Assembly (NCBI RefSeq): GCF_900168015.1
Contig: NZ_FUYR01000001.1
Location: forward strand, 219,968 to 283,967
Length of the DNA stretch: 64,000 bases
From: Daejeonella lutea
GTDB taxonomy: Bacteria; Bacteroidota; Bacteroidia; Sphingobacteriales; Sphingobacteriaceae
Direction of reading: 5' to 3'
The notes under the pieces are model-generated. The model made no database searches, had not been told where the DNA came from, and saw only the letters and a program-made list of their open reading frames with translations. Position numbers and translations under genes: made by a program. Below are positions 55,259 through 63,031 of the stretch, one piece after another (position 1 is the first letter of the stretch; each line of letters begins with the position of its first letter).

Positions 55259-55379
55259 AGTAAAGAGAACAAGGATTAGCGATCCTATATATCAACACTT
55301 AAGCGAATATGTAGCTGTCCTTGCTTTCCTGAAAATTTAATGCTGGCTCTCTCTTTTTGTAAAAACCAAACATACACGC

Positions 55380-55411
55380 AAAAAAAATCCCAACCATAAA
55401 TGGTCAGGATT
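55380..55411 (-). terminator. Terminator of the 60-residue basic protein gene
   Basis: AATCC-CA-ACCAT / ATGGT-CA-GGATT (55386-55411) form a stem with an internal mismatch; on the reverse strand it is followed by a T run from the A tract at 55381-55387. Confidence 0.7.
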
Positions 55412-55432
55412 AAATTCTTAAGTAAGAAAATC

Positions 55433-55615
55433 TTACTTCTTAGCAGCTGATTCGATTGCAGCTAAAACCGCATTATTCTTGCTCACCTGGCTTTTCGCAG
55501 ATTCAGCTGAACGGCTTCCGGTTTCAATGTTCCGGCCTAATTTCAAAAATTGCACCTCCAAACGCGAAGTGGTCTTATTTTTTCTGTCTTTTCTCTTTAA
55601 ACGTGTAACGCCCAT
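55433..55615 (-). CDS. Small basic protein, conserved type
   Basis: A 60-residue, strongly basic protein (MGVTRLKRKDRKNKTTSRLE at the N-terminus, then a Ser/Ala-rich tail). I recall proteins beginning MGVTRLKRKDR in other Bacteroidota, without an assigned function; a nucleic-acid or ribosome-associated role would fit the charge but is inference. It lies 26 bases downstream of tRNA-Cys on the same strand and has its own terminator, so the two may be transcribed together. No RNA-binding motif is evident. Confidence 0.72.
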   Translation of the reverse strand: MGVTRLKRKDRKNKTTSRLEVQFLKLGRNIETGSRSAESAKSQVSKNNAVLAAIESAAKK

Positions 55616-55641
55616 GGTTCTTAATTTTAATTTTTTCGTTG

Positions 55642-55712
55642 AGGTCAGGACCGGATTCGAACCGGTGTAAAAGGTTTTGCAGACCTCTGCCTAGCCACTC
55701 GGCCACCCGACC
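55642..55712 (-). tRNA. tRNA-Cys (GCA)
   Basis: Read on the reverse strand, the 71-nt cloverleaf folds fully: 7-bp acceptor GGTCGGG with CCTGACC (one G-T), D stem GCC/GGC, anticodon stem GAGGT/ACCTT with loop CTGCAAA giving anticodon GCA, and T stem ACCGG/CCGGT with loop TTCGAAT. The discriminator base is U, as required for cysteine tRNAs. CCA is not encoded (CAA follows). It lies 26 bases upstream of the small basic protein gene, with the trmH gene on its other side. Confidence 0.97.
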
Positions 55713-55763
55713 TTTTGTAAAGGACTGCAAAAGTAGTAATTTATTATTGCTCCCCAACAAATT

Positions 55764-56507
55764 TTACGAATTTCTTCGCATTTCAGAGCAAAATATCGAA
55801 GCAGAAATAGCGACATTTAGGGATTCTGCTTTTCCAAAGCTAGGTATTGTTACTGGATAAGTGATTTTATCAATTATTTCCGGTCGTATTCCTTTGCCCT
55901 CGTTACCCAGGATCACCAGGCCTTCAGAACCAAAATCGGTCTTATAAATGGATTTTCCGTTTAACAAAGCACCGAACACGGGCAAGGAACAATTCTGTAG
56001 TAAGGCCTTTAAGTCTGTATACTCCACGTGCACGCGTGAAAGTGATCCCATTGTGGCCTGGACAACTTTTGCGTTATACACATCCACCGTATCTTCAGAA
56101 CAAATGACCCGGTTAAAACCAAACCAGTCTGCGGTACGAATAATTGTACCCAGATTTCCCGGATCCTGAATTCCGTCAAGTGCAATACTGAATGAACCTT
56201 TCAGCATTTGCGTTGTTAACACTCTAGATTCTGGAATTTTAATCAGGGCAAGGAATTGTTGAGGTGTGGTTAAGGAGCTTATTTTGGTAAGATCGCCGGC
56301 GCTGATTTCTATTGCCTTTATATTCTGTGATAATTTACCCAACTTTGGCATCACATTTTCAGTGTAAAAGATGGTGTCAATTACATAGTCAGAATTAACA
56401 AATTCTGAAATGGACTTTAAGCCTTCAGCTATAAAAAGGCCGTGTTCTTTTCGGAGTTTTTTTTGCTGTAACGATTTTATAAAACTTATTTGAGACTTTG
56501 AAATCAT
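55764..56507 (-). CDS. TrmH/SpoU family RNA 2'-O-methyltransferase
   Basis: A 247-residue SPOUT-fold methyltransferase that modifies 2'-OH groups in tRNA or rRNA using SAM. An N-terminal substrate-binding domain (about 1-90, KSQISFIKSLQQKKLRKEHGLF) precedes the knotted catalytic domain: ALDGIQDPGNLGTIIRTADW (motif 1), VILGNEGKGIR (motif 2) and TIPSFGKAESLNVAISASI (motif 3, the SAM knot). Which RNA position is modified is unknown. Its ATG region overlaps the 5' end of the divergent tamL gene by 10 bases, an arrangement I recall from other Bacteroidota. tRNA-Cys lies just downstream. Confidence 0.92.
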   Translation of the reverse strand: MISKSQISFIKSLQQKKLRKEHGLFIAEGLKSISEFVNSDYVIDTIFYTENVMPKLGKLSQNIKAIEISAGDLTKISSLTTPQQFLALIKIPESRVLTTQMLKGSFSIALDGIQDPGNLGTIIRTADWFGFNRVICSEDTVDVYNAKVVQATMGSLSRVHVEYTDLKALLQNCSLPVFGALLNGKSIYKTDFGSEGLVILGNEGKGIRPEIIDKITYPVTIPSFGKAESLNVAISASIFCSEMRRNS

Positions 56508-58879
56508 ACTCTATCTGCCGTAGTTCCTCACTTGCAAGTATACTGCTTTTGATCATCATTCTGTCTTCCTGCAACGCTACGCGCTTCATTCCTGACGACC
56601 AGGCCCTGGTGAAGAGCGTTAAACTGGACAGTGTCAGTGAAGAGTTTGAGGCAAAAGCCCTCACATTTGTTCAAAACGATATTCGCCCAAATTCCCGACT
56701 TAATCTCGCATTATACAATCTTCTGAATACAAAGAAAGGTAAGTACCGTACAGACCGGGTCCGGGCAATTGGTGAGGCACCGCATTTATTGGATAGTTCC
56801 CTTGTTGAAATATCCCGGCTTCAAATTGAGAAATTTCTGGCAACAAAAGGGTTCTTTAAAGCCAAAGTTAAGAGCGACATACTGGTAGAAAACAAAAAGG
56901 CGACCATAACTTTCACTGCAGAACAAGGTCCCGAGTTTAAGATCAGTAGTATCAATTACGAGATTGCCGACTCGGCAGTTGCAAAACTTTACCAGGAAAA
57001 CAGACCTAAATTCACCAAAATGCGTGAAGGGCAACGCTTTGATTCTGATTCATTAGCCTTTGAAAGGGAGCAAATATTCAGGCTTATGAAACAGAATGGA
57101 TACTACGATTATGTAAGGCAATTTGTGCGTTTTGACGTAGACAGTAACCTGAACAGCAGCCAGGCAAAAGTTATCATGTATCTGGCAAATCCAACCGATA
57201 AGAATTCTCACCAGGTTTATACAATCGATAATAGCTTTATCACGATTCGGAATAGTGATGCCCTTACCGACAGCCTGATTAAAGATACGGTTAACGTCGA
57301 TACTCAATTTAATTTTGTCGATTATTCAGGCAAATTCAAGCCAAAGCCGATTGCGAGGTATATTTATATTAAGAAAGGCGATATTTATAACATCGATAAA
57401 GAAGACCTTACATACGATAGGCTTTATGATCTAAATGTTTTTCGCACGGTAAAGATCGACTACGCGAAGATGAGTGATAGTACGAACCGTCTGCAGCCCC
57501 GCTATGATATTGTTCCATTGAAACGAATGAGTAACCGGGTGGAAGGGGAGTATACGTTTAATTCCGGTCGTAATGGTTTCAATGTCGGTAATACATATAC
57601 TAACCGTAACCTTTTTGGCGGAGCAGAGCTGCTCGAGGTGAAAGCTAAATATGGGGTTCTGTTTGATGCTAATGCAACCGGAAATCTGATCGATAAGATC
57701 TTTAGCCGTGACCTTCAGCTTGGTGTGAACCTGGTTTTGCCTAAATTATTGGTCCCTTTTCCCATTCCAATGATGGGTAAAAATGGCATCCCACATACCA
57801 CAATATCGAGCAGTGTGCAGTTGTTCGATCAAAAGAATGCATTTTCGAGCAGAGTGTTTATAAACTCAATTACTTACGATTGGGTAGAAACAAAATACAA
57901 ACTGCATACACTTACACCTATAAATATAGAATTCCGAAAGGGTAAGCTTAATCCCGTATTTAGAGATACGCTTCGGCAGAGGGGATACGAACTTTATGTA
58001 AGAACCAATAATAGAGCATTCTTTAATCTGGGAAGTCAGTACGCATATACGTTGAATACCATTAGGCTTAATACCTATTCTAATTTTATCTATTTAAGAG
58101 GAGCTATTGATGCTGCCGGGAATACACTCGGATTATTGGATAAAGTCTTCAACTTTAAAACAGACACCGCAGGATCCAAGACAATCTTCGGCTTGCCTTA
58201 CCAGGAGTATGTTAAGCTCGAAGCTGATGTACGGTTCTACCGATCACTTGGCGGGGAGAAACAGTTTATTTTCCGCCTCAATCCCGGTATTGGAATACCG
58301 CACGGTAACAGCGAGCAGCTGACCTTTGAGAAAAACTTTTTTGCGGGTGGATCAAGTGGGGTACGTGCATGGCAGGCCAGAACTTTGGGGCCAGGGAATT
58401 ATAATCGGGCGTCGCTGGGTACAGACGAAAAAGCAAACACACTACGCAGGAATCTAAGAAACCTGGATCAGCTTGGAGAGTACAAACTTGAAGGAAACCT
58501 GGAATATCGCTTTAAAATAGCCGACAATATTCTTAATGCGAAGGTGAAGGGTGCAACATTCGTTGATTTTGGTAACGTGTGGAGGAAAAGCTCGGCGGCA
58601 GCCATGATTGAAAACCCAGGCGGGGAATTTAAGTTCAATAAGTTCCTGGGGCAATTAGCTGTCGGAACTGGAGCAGGATTACGATTTGATTTAAATTATT
58701 TTGTTTTCAGATTTGATCTTGGAATTAAGGTGAAAGATCCACAGTTCAAGGGGTCAGACCAATATGTTTTAAAGTATCTCTTCAACAAATCCGAATTTAA
58801 AGAAAAGTACGCAATTACCAACTACCCGGACGTATACAGGCTGGTCCAATATAACTTTGGGATCGGGATGCCTTTTTAA
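56498..58879 (+). CDS. tamL: TamL-type BamA-family outer membrane lipoprotein
   Basis: A 793-residue protein of the BamA/TamA superfamily in the lipidated form (TamL) known in Bacteroidota. The start is a TTG at 56498; the lipobox LSSC gives a lipidated Cys. The periplasmic part (about 30-380) holds POTRA-like units (VRAIGEAPHLLDSSLVEIS; LYDLNVFRTVKIDY); the C-terminal 16-strand barrel spans about 400-793, with GGEKQFIFRLNPGIGIPHGN and the final strand QYNFGIGMPF ending in Phe. TamL with a TamB-like partner helps assemble some outer-membrane proteins; the partner is not here, although an AsmA-like gene lies nearby. Translation starts are divergent and overlapping with trmH. Confidence 0.9.
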   Translation: MKSYSICRSSSLASILLLIIILSSCNATRFIPDDQALVKSVKLDSVSEEFEAKALTFVQNDIRPNSRLNLALYNLLNTKKGKYRTDRVRAIGEAPHLLDSSLVEISRLQIEKFLATKGFFKAKVKSDILVENKKATITFTAEQGPEFKISSINYEIADSAVAKLYQENRPKFTKMREGQRFDSDSLAFEREQIFRLMKQNGYYDYVRQFVRFDVDSNLNSSQAKVIMYLANPTDKNSHQVYTIDNSFITIRNSDALTDSLIKDTVNVDTQFNFVDYSGKFKPKPIARYIYIKKGDIYNIDKEDLTYDRLYDLNVFRTVKIDYAKMSDSTNRLQPRYDIVPLKRMSNRVEGEYTFNSGRNGFNVGNTYTNRNLFGGAELLEVKAKYGVLFDANATGNLIDKIFSRDLQLGVNLVLPKLLVPFPIPMMGKNGIPHTTISSSVQLFDQKNAFSSRVFINSITYDWVETKYKLHTLTPINIEFRKGKLNPVFRDTLRQRGYELYVRTNNRAFFNLGSQYAYTLNTIRLNTYSNFIYLRGAIDAAGNTLGLLDKVFNFKTDTAGSKTIFGLPYQEYVKLEADVRFYRSLGGEKQFIFRLNPGIGIPHGNSEQLTFEKNFFAGGSSGVRAWQARTLGPGNYNRASLGTDEKANTLRRNLRNLDQLGEYKLEGNLEYRFKIADNILNAKVKGATFVDFGNVWRKSSAAAMIENPGGEFKFNKFLGQLAVGTGAGLRFDLNYFVFRFDLGIKVKDPQFKGSDQYVLKYLFNKSEFKEKYAITNYPDVYRLVQYNFGIGMPF

Positions 58880-58953
58880 GTTGAGAGTTGCGTCCACTGG
58901 GCAACTGATCACTAAGTACTGATTGCCACATACCCGATCACTGCATCCTCTCA

Positions 58954-59514
58954 CTAAAACAGTCCTTTCAATCCATCAAACACCGTGTCAAAAAAGGTGG
59001 GTATACCCAAGCCATTCTTAGAGTTGAAGATTAGGAATGCGATCAATATGATGCCTCCAATGATGATAAACCTCTTAAACAGGAGTGCCAGGGCAACAAT
59101 GCCTAGTGGTATCAGGATCAACACCAGCCAGTTTATTTTATACGGGCTCAAGTCATCACCCTTCTTATAGATGTAGTACAGCTTTCCGTGTGTGCCGGAT
59201 TCATTTTCATGGCGCAGGTACAGAAAGGTTGATTTATCAATAGCTTGCGGAGCAACAGCAACGCCATTGTTGAATTTTAGCTCCTGCTGAAATCCATTTA
59301 TACTGAATTGGAAAGTCCCGTTCAAACTTTCAATCGGTTTCTCATTTTCGTCGGCAGCAATAATTGCTATCTTGTTATTCTTTAGAAGATTCTCTTTAAC
59401 AACAAAATTGTTCAGGGCAACTAGCTGAGTTGTGGCGGTGTCGCTTTGCGCGTAGGCTCCGGTAGCCGTGCAGAATAGAAGGAAAAAAAATAGGCAAAGT
59501 TTGATTGTTCTCAT
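58954..59514 (-). CDS. Hypothetical protein with signal and C-terminal TM helices
   Basis: A 186-residue protein. From the ATG at 59514 there is a signal peptide ending ...GAYAQ, then a beta-rich exported region (ESLNGTFQFSINGFQQELKFN; KSTFLYLRHENESGTHGKLYY) and two C-terminal transmembrane helices (INWLVLILIPLGIVALALLF; IIIGGIILIAFLIFNS). No family is recognised. It lies 82 bases downstream of the patatin-barrel gene on the same strand. The exported part may be a small beta sandwich held at the inner membrane. Function unknown. The 73 bases towards tamL hold no clear terminator. Confidence 0.68.
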   Translation of the reverse strand: MRTIKLCLFFFLLFCTATGAYAQSDTATTQLVALNNFVVKENLLKNNKIAIIAADENEKPIESLNGTFQFSINGFQQELKFNNGVAVAPQAIDKSTFLYLRHENESGTHGKLYYIYKKGDDLSPYKINWLVLILIPLGIVALALLFKRFIIIGGIILIAFLIFNSKNGLGIPTFFDTVFDGLKGLF

Positions 59515-59596
59515 TAGCAGGTATATATTATTGATCGGCGATGAAGTTATTTTGAGCTGAAAGTTCGGTTTTGTCAGTGGGATGCTCGTAATGGTT

Positions 59597-61912
59597 TCAT
59601 TCAAATGATCGCTTGTTATAAATTAAAAACCCCGCATGGAACATTACTCCGAACCGTTTTTGGTCGTCGTCGTAATGATTGAAGCTTAAACTCACCGGGC
59701 CAGCCAATGTATGAAAAACTAGACCAGCAGTTGCGGCCAAATAGCTTTTTGAGAATAAATTTCCATATCCTACAGACTGGAGCCTGTTAAGTTCAAATTC
59801 TTCCATTGGCTGAAAGATATAGAATTCTGCCCGGGCATCAAGATTTTTAGTCATTTTAAAGACGTTTTTAACTCCTAATGCTCCATAAGTATTGGCCCGG
59901 AATTTTTCGAGGTACAGAGATTTTGAATCTTGCAATGGATAAAATGCTGGTGCGCTAAGCAAGGTGGATTTGAAAGTACTGAACGCGGGTTTATTGCTGA
60001 TTACAACCTCCGTTAGGTATCCAAAGGAATATCTTTTCCCGTTTATGGGATACTGTTCCCTGCTGAGCTTAGCTTTAAACCAATTGCGGCTTTCCCGCCG
60101 GGCCTTGATCGGGCTGAAACTTTCTTCATCCCGGAGGATGTTACCGGGACTGTAATCTTCCTTTCCATTGTATATGTTAACCCCAACCAGGAATGATGAG
60201 CCTGAACTAGCATACATTCTTCGATTTAGGAGATTTTTGCTGAAGGTTAGGGAAGACATAAAGCCGTGGTAGCTATTTTGATCAAGAATGTCTCCAAACT
60301 GAAATCTCTTGTTGGGACTATACTTGTCTTCAAAGCTAATAAATCCGGTCTGCAGTTCCAATTTTCCATTATTGCTTAACGGCATTCCCAATTTAAGAAC
60401 AGACCGCCTGTCGGACTGTTCAATAAATGTGGGATCAACATTTTCGATGAAGATCTGGCTTTTATTAAAATAGTTCCAGTGATTGTAGGTGAACTCCGCT
60501 TCAAGGTAAAATGGCAGCCGTCCGGGCACATCCATACGCGTCATTCCCTGTGCAGATTCGTAAAAACCACCCGAGTAAAAGTTCGCTGAAAATGTGTAAG
60601 AGTTAATCCTAAGGTAATTATATTGTAAACCAACGTATGCATTACTGATAGGCCGCGTTGATATTGCACCACCAAAATCGAGCTTGAAGTTTTTCTGCCG
60701 CTGTACCTGAAGTTCAAAATCATAGCCATCAGTTTTCGTTTCCCTTTTGATTCGGGGATAAACGGTCTCAAAATTATCATCGGCAACCAGTTTGTAATAG
60801 CCAGGTTTCAACTGAGCAATAGTAGGATTCTGGGTTATCGAGCTATTAATTACCGTTTCTACGTATTTACGCTGCTTGGAGTTCACCCCGGTAGCCACAA
60901 TATCGTCAAACTCAAGCTCAGACTTGCGTCCTTTGAATTGTTCTCGTTTTTGAAATAGATCATCCGCGCTGATTCGCCTGCTTACGGAGTTTTTAATTCT
61001 GTCCATATCTGCTATAGTGGCATCATATCCTCGCTTAATGAGTTCAGCTACGGGTGTGAAGTTTGTAGTGCTAAACCCAGCCAGATTTGGCTGAATGTAT
61101 GAACCGTTTTTGCCGATAGCCGTTGAATCCGACTTGGAAAGGAACATATAAACCAAAAAACGATTCATTAATTTTTCATCGTTTTCTTTAGGGTAGTCGT
61201 TGAAAATTTTCGATGAAACATTTGATCCGATGATATAATCGGGCTGGAAGTCTTTTTTTAAAACATCCACAGGAAAATTATTATAGAGCCCCCCATCAAA
61301 AACATACTTATCATCCACCTTTACCGGCCGGTAAACAAGGGGCACAGCAAATGTACCGCGAATAGCTTCTGTCAGATTGCCTTTTGAGACGGGAATCATC
61401 TCCTGTGACAGCACATCAGCAACGATACATCGAAATGGTACCAGGAGCTTATCGAAATCATCTCCGGCATTTACAGTAGCCTGCCCAAATAATTCAAGGA
61501 GTGCAAAGTTAAGGGGAACATCATTGATCAGATTAGATCGGAGTTTGAAGTTAAAGCCAGTGTCTACCTGTAGTTTTGCGGTAAGAAAGGATGGATTTTC
61601 AGGTTTTTTATTGAAGAAATATCGGTAATTATTTTTGAAGCTACCACTAACCCAATCCTGAAAATCGGTACTAAGGGCTATTTTTTCTATTTCGGCAGGT
61701 GAGTATCCCGAGGCATACATTCCGCCCACAATACCGCCCATTGACGTTCCGACGATATAGTCGATGGGGATATTATTTTCTTCAAGAGCCTTAAGAACCC
61801 CAATGTGTGCTAGACCCTTCGCACCACCGCCACTAAATACCAGTCCGACTTTCTGCGCACTGGCAGAAAAAAAATAAACTAAAATCAGAACGGTGATAGC
61901 TAGCCTTTTCAT
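59597..61912 (-). CDS. Patatin-like phospholipase with C-terminal BamA-type barrel
   Basis: A 771-residue exported protein. Signal peptide ending ...FFSASA; patatin lipase domain (about 20-270) with the oxyanion motif GGGAKGLAHIG, nucleophile elbow GTSMGG and the Asp of FDGGLYNNFP as catalytic dyad; one POTRA-like segment (about 310-390); and a C-terminal outer-membrane barrel (about 400-771) ending in the strand HAGFLIYNKRSFE. The layout resembles type Vd autotransporters such as PlpD, in which the barrel carries the lipase across the outer membrane. Whether the patatin part is released or stays attached is not known. The ATG at 61912 is preferred because it starts the signal peptide. Confidence 0.92.
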   Translation of the reverse strand: MKRLAITVLILVYFFSASAQKVGLVFSGGGAKGLAHIGVLKALEENNIPIDYIVGTSMGGIVGGMYASGYSPAEIEKIALSTDFQDWVSGSFKNNYRYFFNKKPENPSFLTAKLQVDTGFNFKLRSNLINDVPLNFALLELFGQATVNAGDDFDKLLVPFRCIVADVLSQEMIPVSKGNLTEAIRGTFAVPLVYRPVKVDDKYVFDGGLYNNFPVDVLKKDFQPDYIIGSNVSSKIFNDYPKENDEKLMNRFLVYMFLSKSDSTAIGKNGSYIQPNLAGFSTTNFTPVAELIKRGYDATIADMDRIKNSVSRRISADDLFQKREQFKGRKSELEFDDIVATGVNSKQRKYVETVINSSITQNPTIAQLKPGYYKLVADDNFETVYPRIKRETKTDGYDFELQVQRQKNFKLDFGGAISTRPISNAYVGLQYNYLRINSYTFSANFYSGGFYESAQGMTRMDVPGRLPFYLEAEFTYNHWNYFNKSQIFIENVDPTFIEQSDRRSVLKLGMPLSNNGKLELQTGFISFEDKYSPNKRFQFGDILDQNSYHGFMSSLTFSKNLLNRRMYASSGSSFLVGVNIYNGKEDYSPGNILRDEESFSPIKARRESRNWFKAKLSREQYPINGKRYSFGYLTEVVISNKPAFSTFKSTLLSAPAFYPLQDSKSLYLEKFRANTYGALGVKNVFKMTKNLDARAEFYIFQPMEEFELNRLQSVGYGNLFSKSYLAATAGLVFHTLAGPVSLSFNHYDDDQKRFGVMFHAGFLIYNKRSFE

Positions 61913-62024
61913 AATCTCCCCAAACAAAAATAATGTTTTTATATCGTTTATACTGACATACATCAGTATGTATAATGATATAAGACGGAGAGAATCAGGC
62001 TATTGTTACATCACATCACCCGGC

Positions 62025-62789
62025 TCAATAGTCCTTAACTGTAGTGACCAGATTCACTGAAGCGATTGGGCGGAGGGTATTTACTATCCTGTTGTGATGA
62101 TTTGCACCTGACAGCACGATGATTCGCTTTCCGGGATTTTTCAACGCAAGGGCTTTTATATTGTCAGCGATCCGCTGGTCACGTTTGATTGCAAAGGTGT
62201 CATAGTACTGATAGGGGGTGTTAGCCAGAACTTCTGACTGGGCTCTGGTGTACTCATCCGTAACTTTATCGTAAGTGCCGTCCAGCATTTCGTTTGCACT
62301 TAGTTTACCCATCATTTCGCCTTGTTTGGCCTTTAAACTAACCAGCCCTTTCGCTATCCGCGCTTTTACAATTGCGGAATCTTTCATTAATTTTTGGTTT
62401 GTGATCCTGAACCTTCCCATTTCGCCAACAGTATCCCGGCTGAAATTCGCAGGCAGATTTTTGCCGTCCATCTCTGATCCCATAAAGTCAATCCCCACTT
62501 TTTGCACTCCCGGGTAGCCAATACGCGCCATAATCATTTCTGGTTGATAGTATTTCTTAAGATATACTGTATCCTGGTCCATATCCTCCGGTCTGATCTC
62601 GATAGCAATAATATCGGGTTTGAAGTTTTCAATGATCTTACTGACATGGCTGAAAGTGTACTTAACGTTTTTAGCGTGTCCACCATGAATAGTAGGCAGA
62701 ACTAGCAGCTCGGTTTTTTTCTGTGCGTGAATCGTAAGTGAGGCTATAGCCATATAGGCCAGAATTGTTAGGGGTATTTTGATTTTCAT
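62025..62789 (-). CDS. DUF5694 / TraB-TIKI-like exported protein
   Basis: A 254-residue exported protein with a signal peptide ending ...LTIHAQ. The core has LLVLPTIHGGHAKN, IIAIEIRPEDM and KRDQRIADNIKALALKNPGK, then VLSGANHHNRI near the C-terminus: a pattern of His, Glu, Arg and His residues like that of TraB/TIKI/ChaN-type domains, which often have metal-dependent peptidase or haem-binding roles. DUF5694 is the closest label; activity is not established. Its ATG lies 31 bases from the heptanucleotide array. Gene order gives no pathway. Periplasmic location is inferred. Confidence 0.78.
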   Translation of the reverse strand: MKIKIPLTILAYMAIASLTIHAQKKTELLVLPTIHGGHAKNVKYTFSHVSKIIENFKPDIIAIEIRPEDMDQDTVYLKKYYQPEMIMARIGYPGVQKVGIDFMGSEMDGKNLPANFSRDTVGEMGRFRITNQKLMKDSAIVKARIAKGLVSLKAKQGEMMGKLSANEMLDGTYDKVTDEYTRAQSEVLANTPYQYYDTFAIKRDQRIADNIKALALKNPGKRIIVLSGANHHNRIVNTLRPIASVNLVTTVKDY

Positions 62790-62820
62790 TTTTCTGTTAG
62801 TGTAGGAGTTTTGTTCTAGG

Positions 62821-62925
62821 TAATCAGTAATCAGTAATCGGTAATCAGTGATCAGTAATCGGTAATCAGTAATCGGTAATCAGTAATCGGTAATCAGTAA
62901 TCAGTAATCGGTAATCAGTAATCAG
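62821..62925. repeat. Heptanucleotide tandem array (TAATCRG)15
   Basis: Fifteen perfect-period 7-base units: ten TAATCAG or TGATCAG and five TAATCGG, in no simple order, across 105 bases with no indels. It lies between the TraB-like gene and the CBM9-like gene. The reverse strand reads CYGATTA repeats and gives a periodic, certainly non-coding peptide. Confidence 0.95.
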
Positions 62926-62960
62926 ATAGGAGTTATATTTCCGAATAGGTACGTCTCCCC

Positions 62961-63030
62961 CTTTCCACTTTCCCCTTTCCCCTTTCCACTTTCCACTTTC
63001 CACTTTCCACTTTCCACTTTCATCTTTCAC
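62961..63030. repeat. Heptanucleotide tandem array (CTTTCCM)10
   Basis: Ten 7-base units CTTTCCA/CTTTCCC, the last two degenerate (CTTTCAT, CTTTCAC), end one base before the stop codon of the CBM9-like gene. The other strand is purine-rich (TGGAAAG). It lies 35 bases from the unrelated TAATCRG array. Confidence 0.9.
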
Positions 63031-63031
63031 T

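Noticed and set aside
55575-55760. 61-codon reverse-strand frame across the tRNA-Cys gene
   Set aside because: It covers the tRNA and the start of the small basic protein; the tRNA fold explains the sequence.
62821-63030. CRISPR array
   Set aside because: Units are 7 bases long, directly adjacent, with no spacers, and no cas genes are present.
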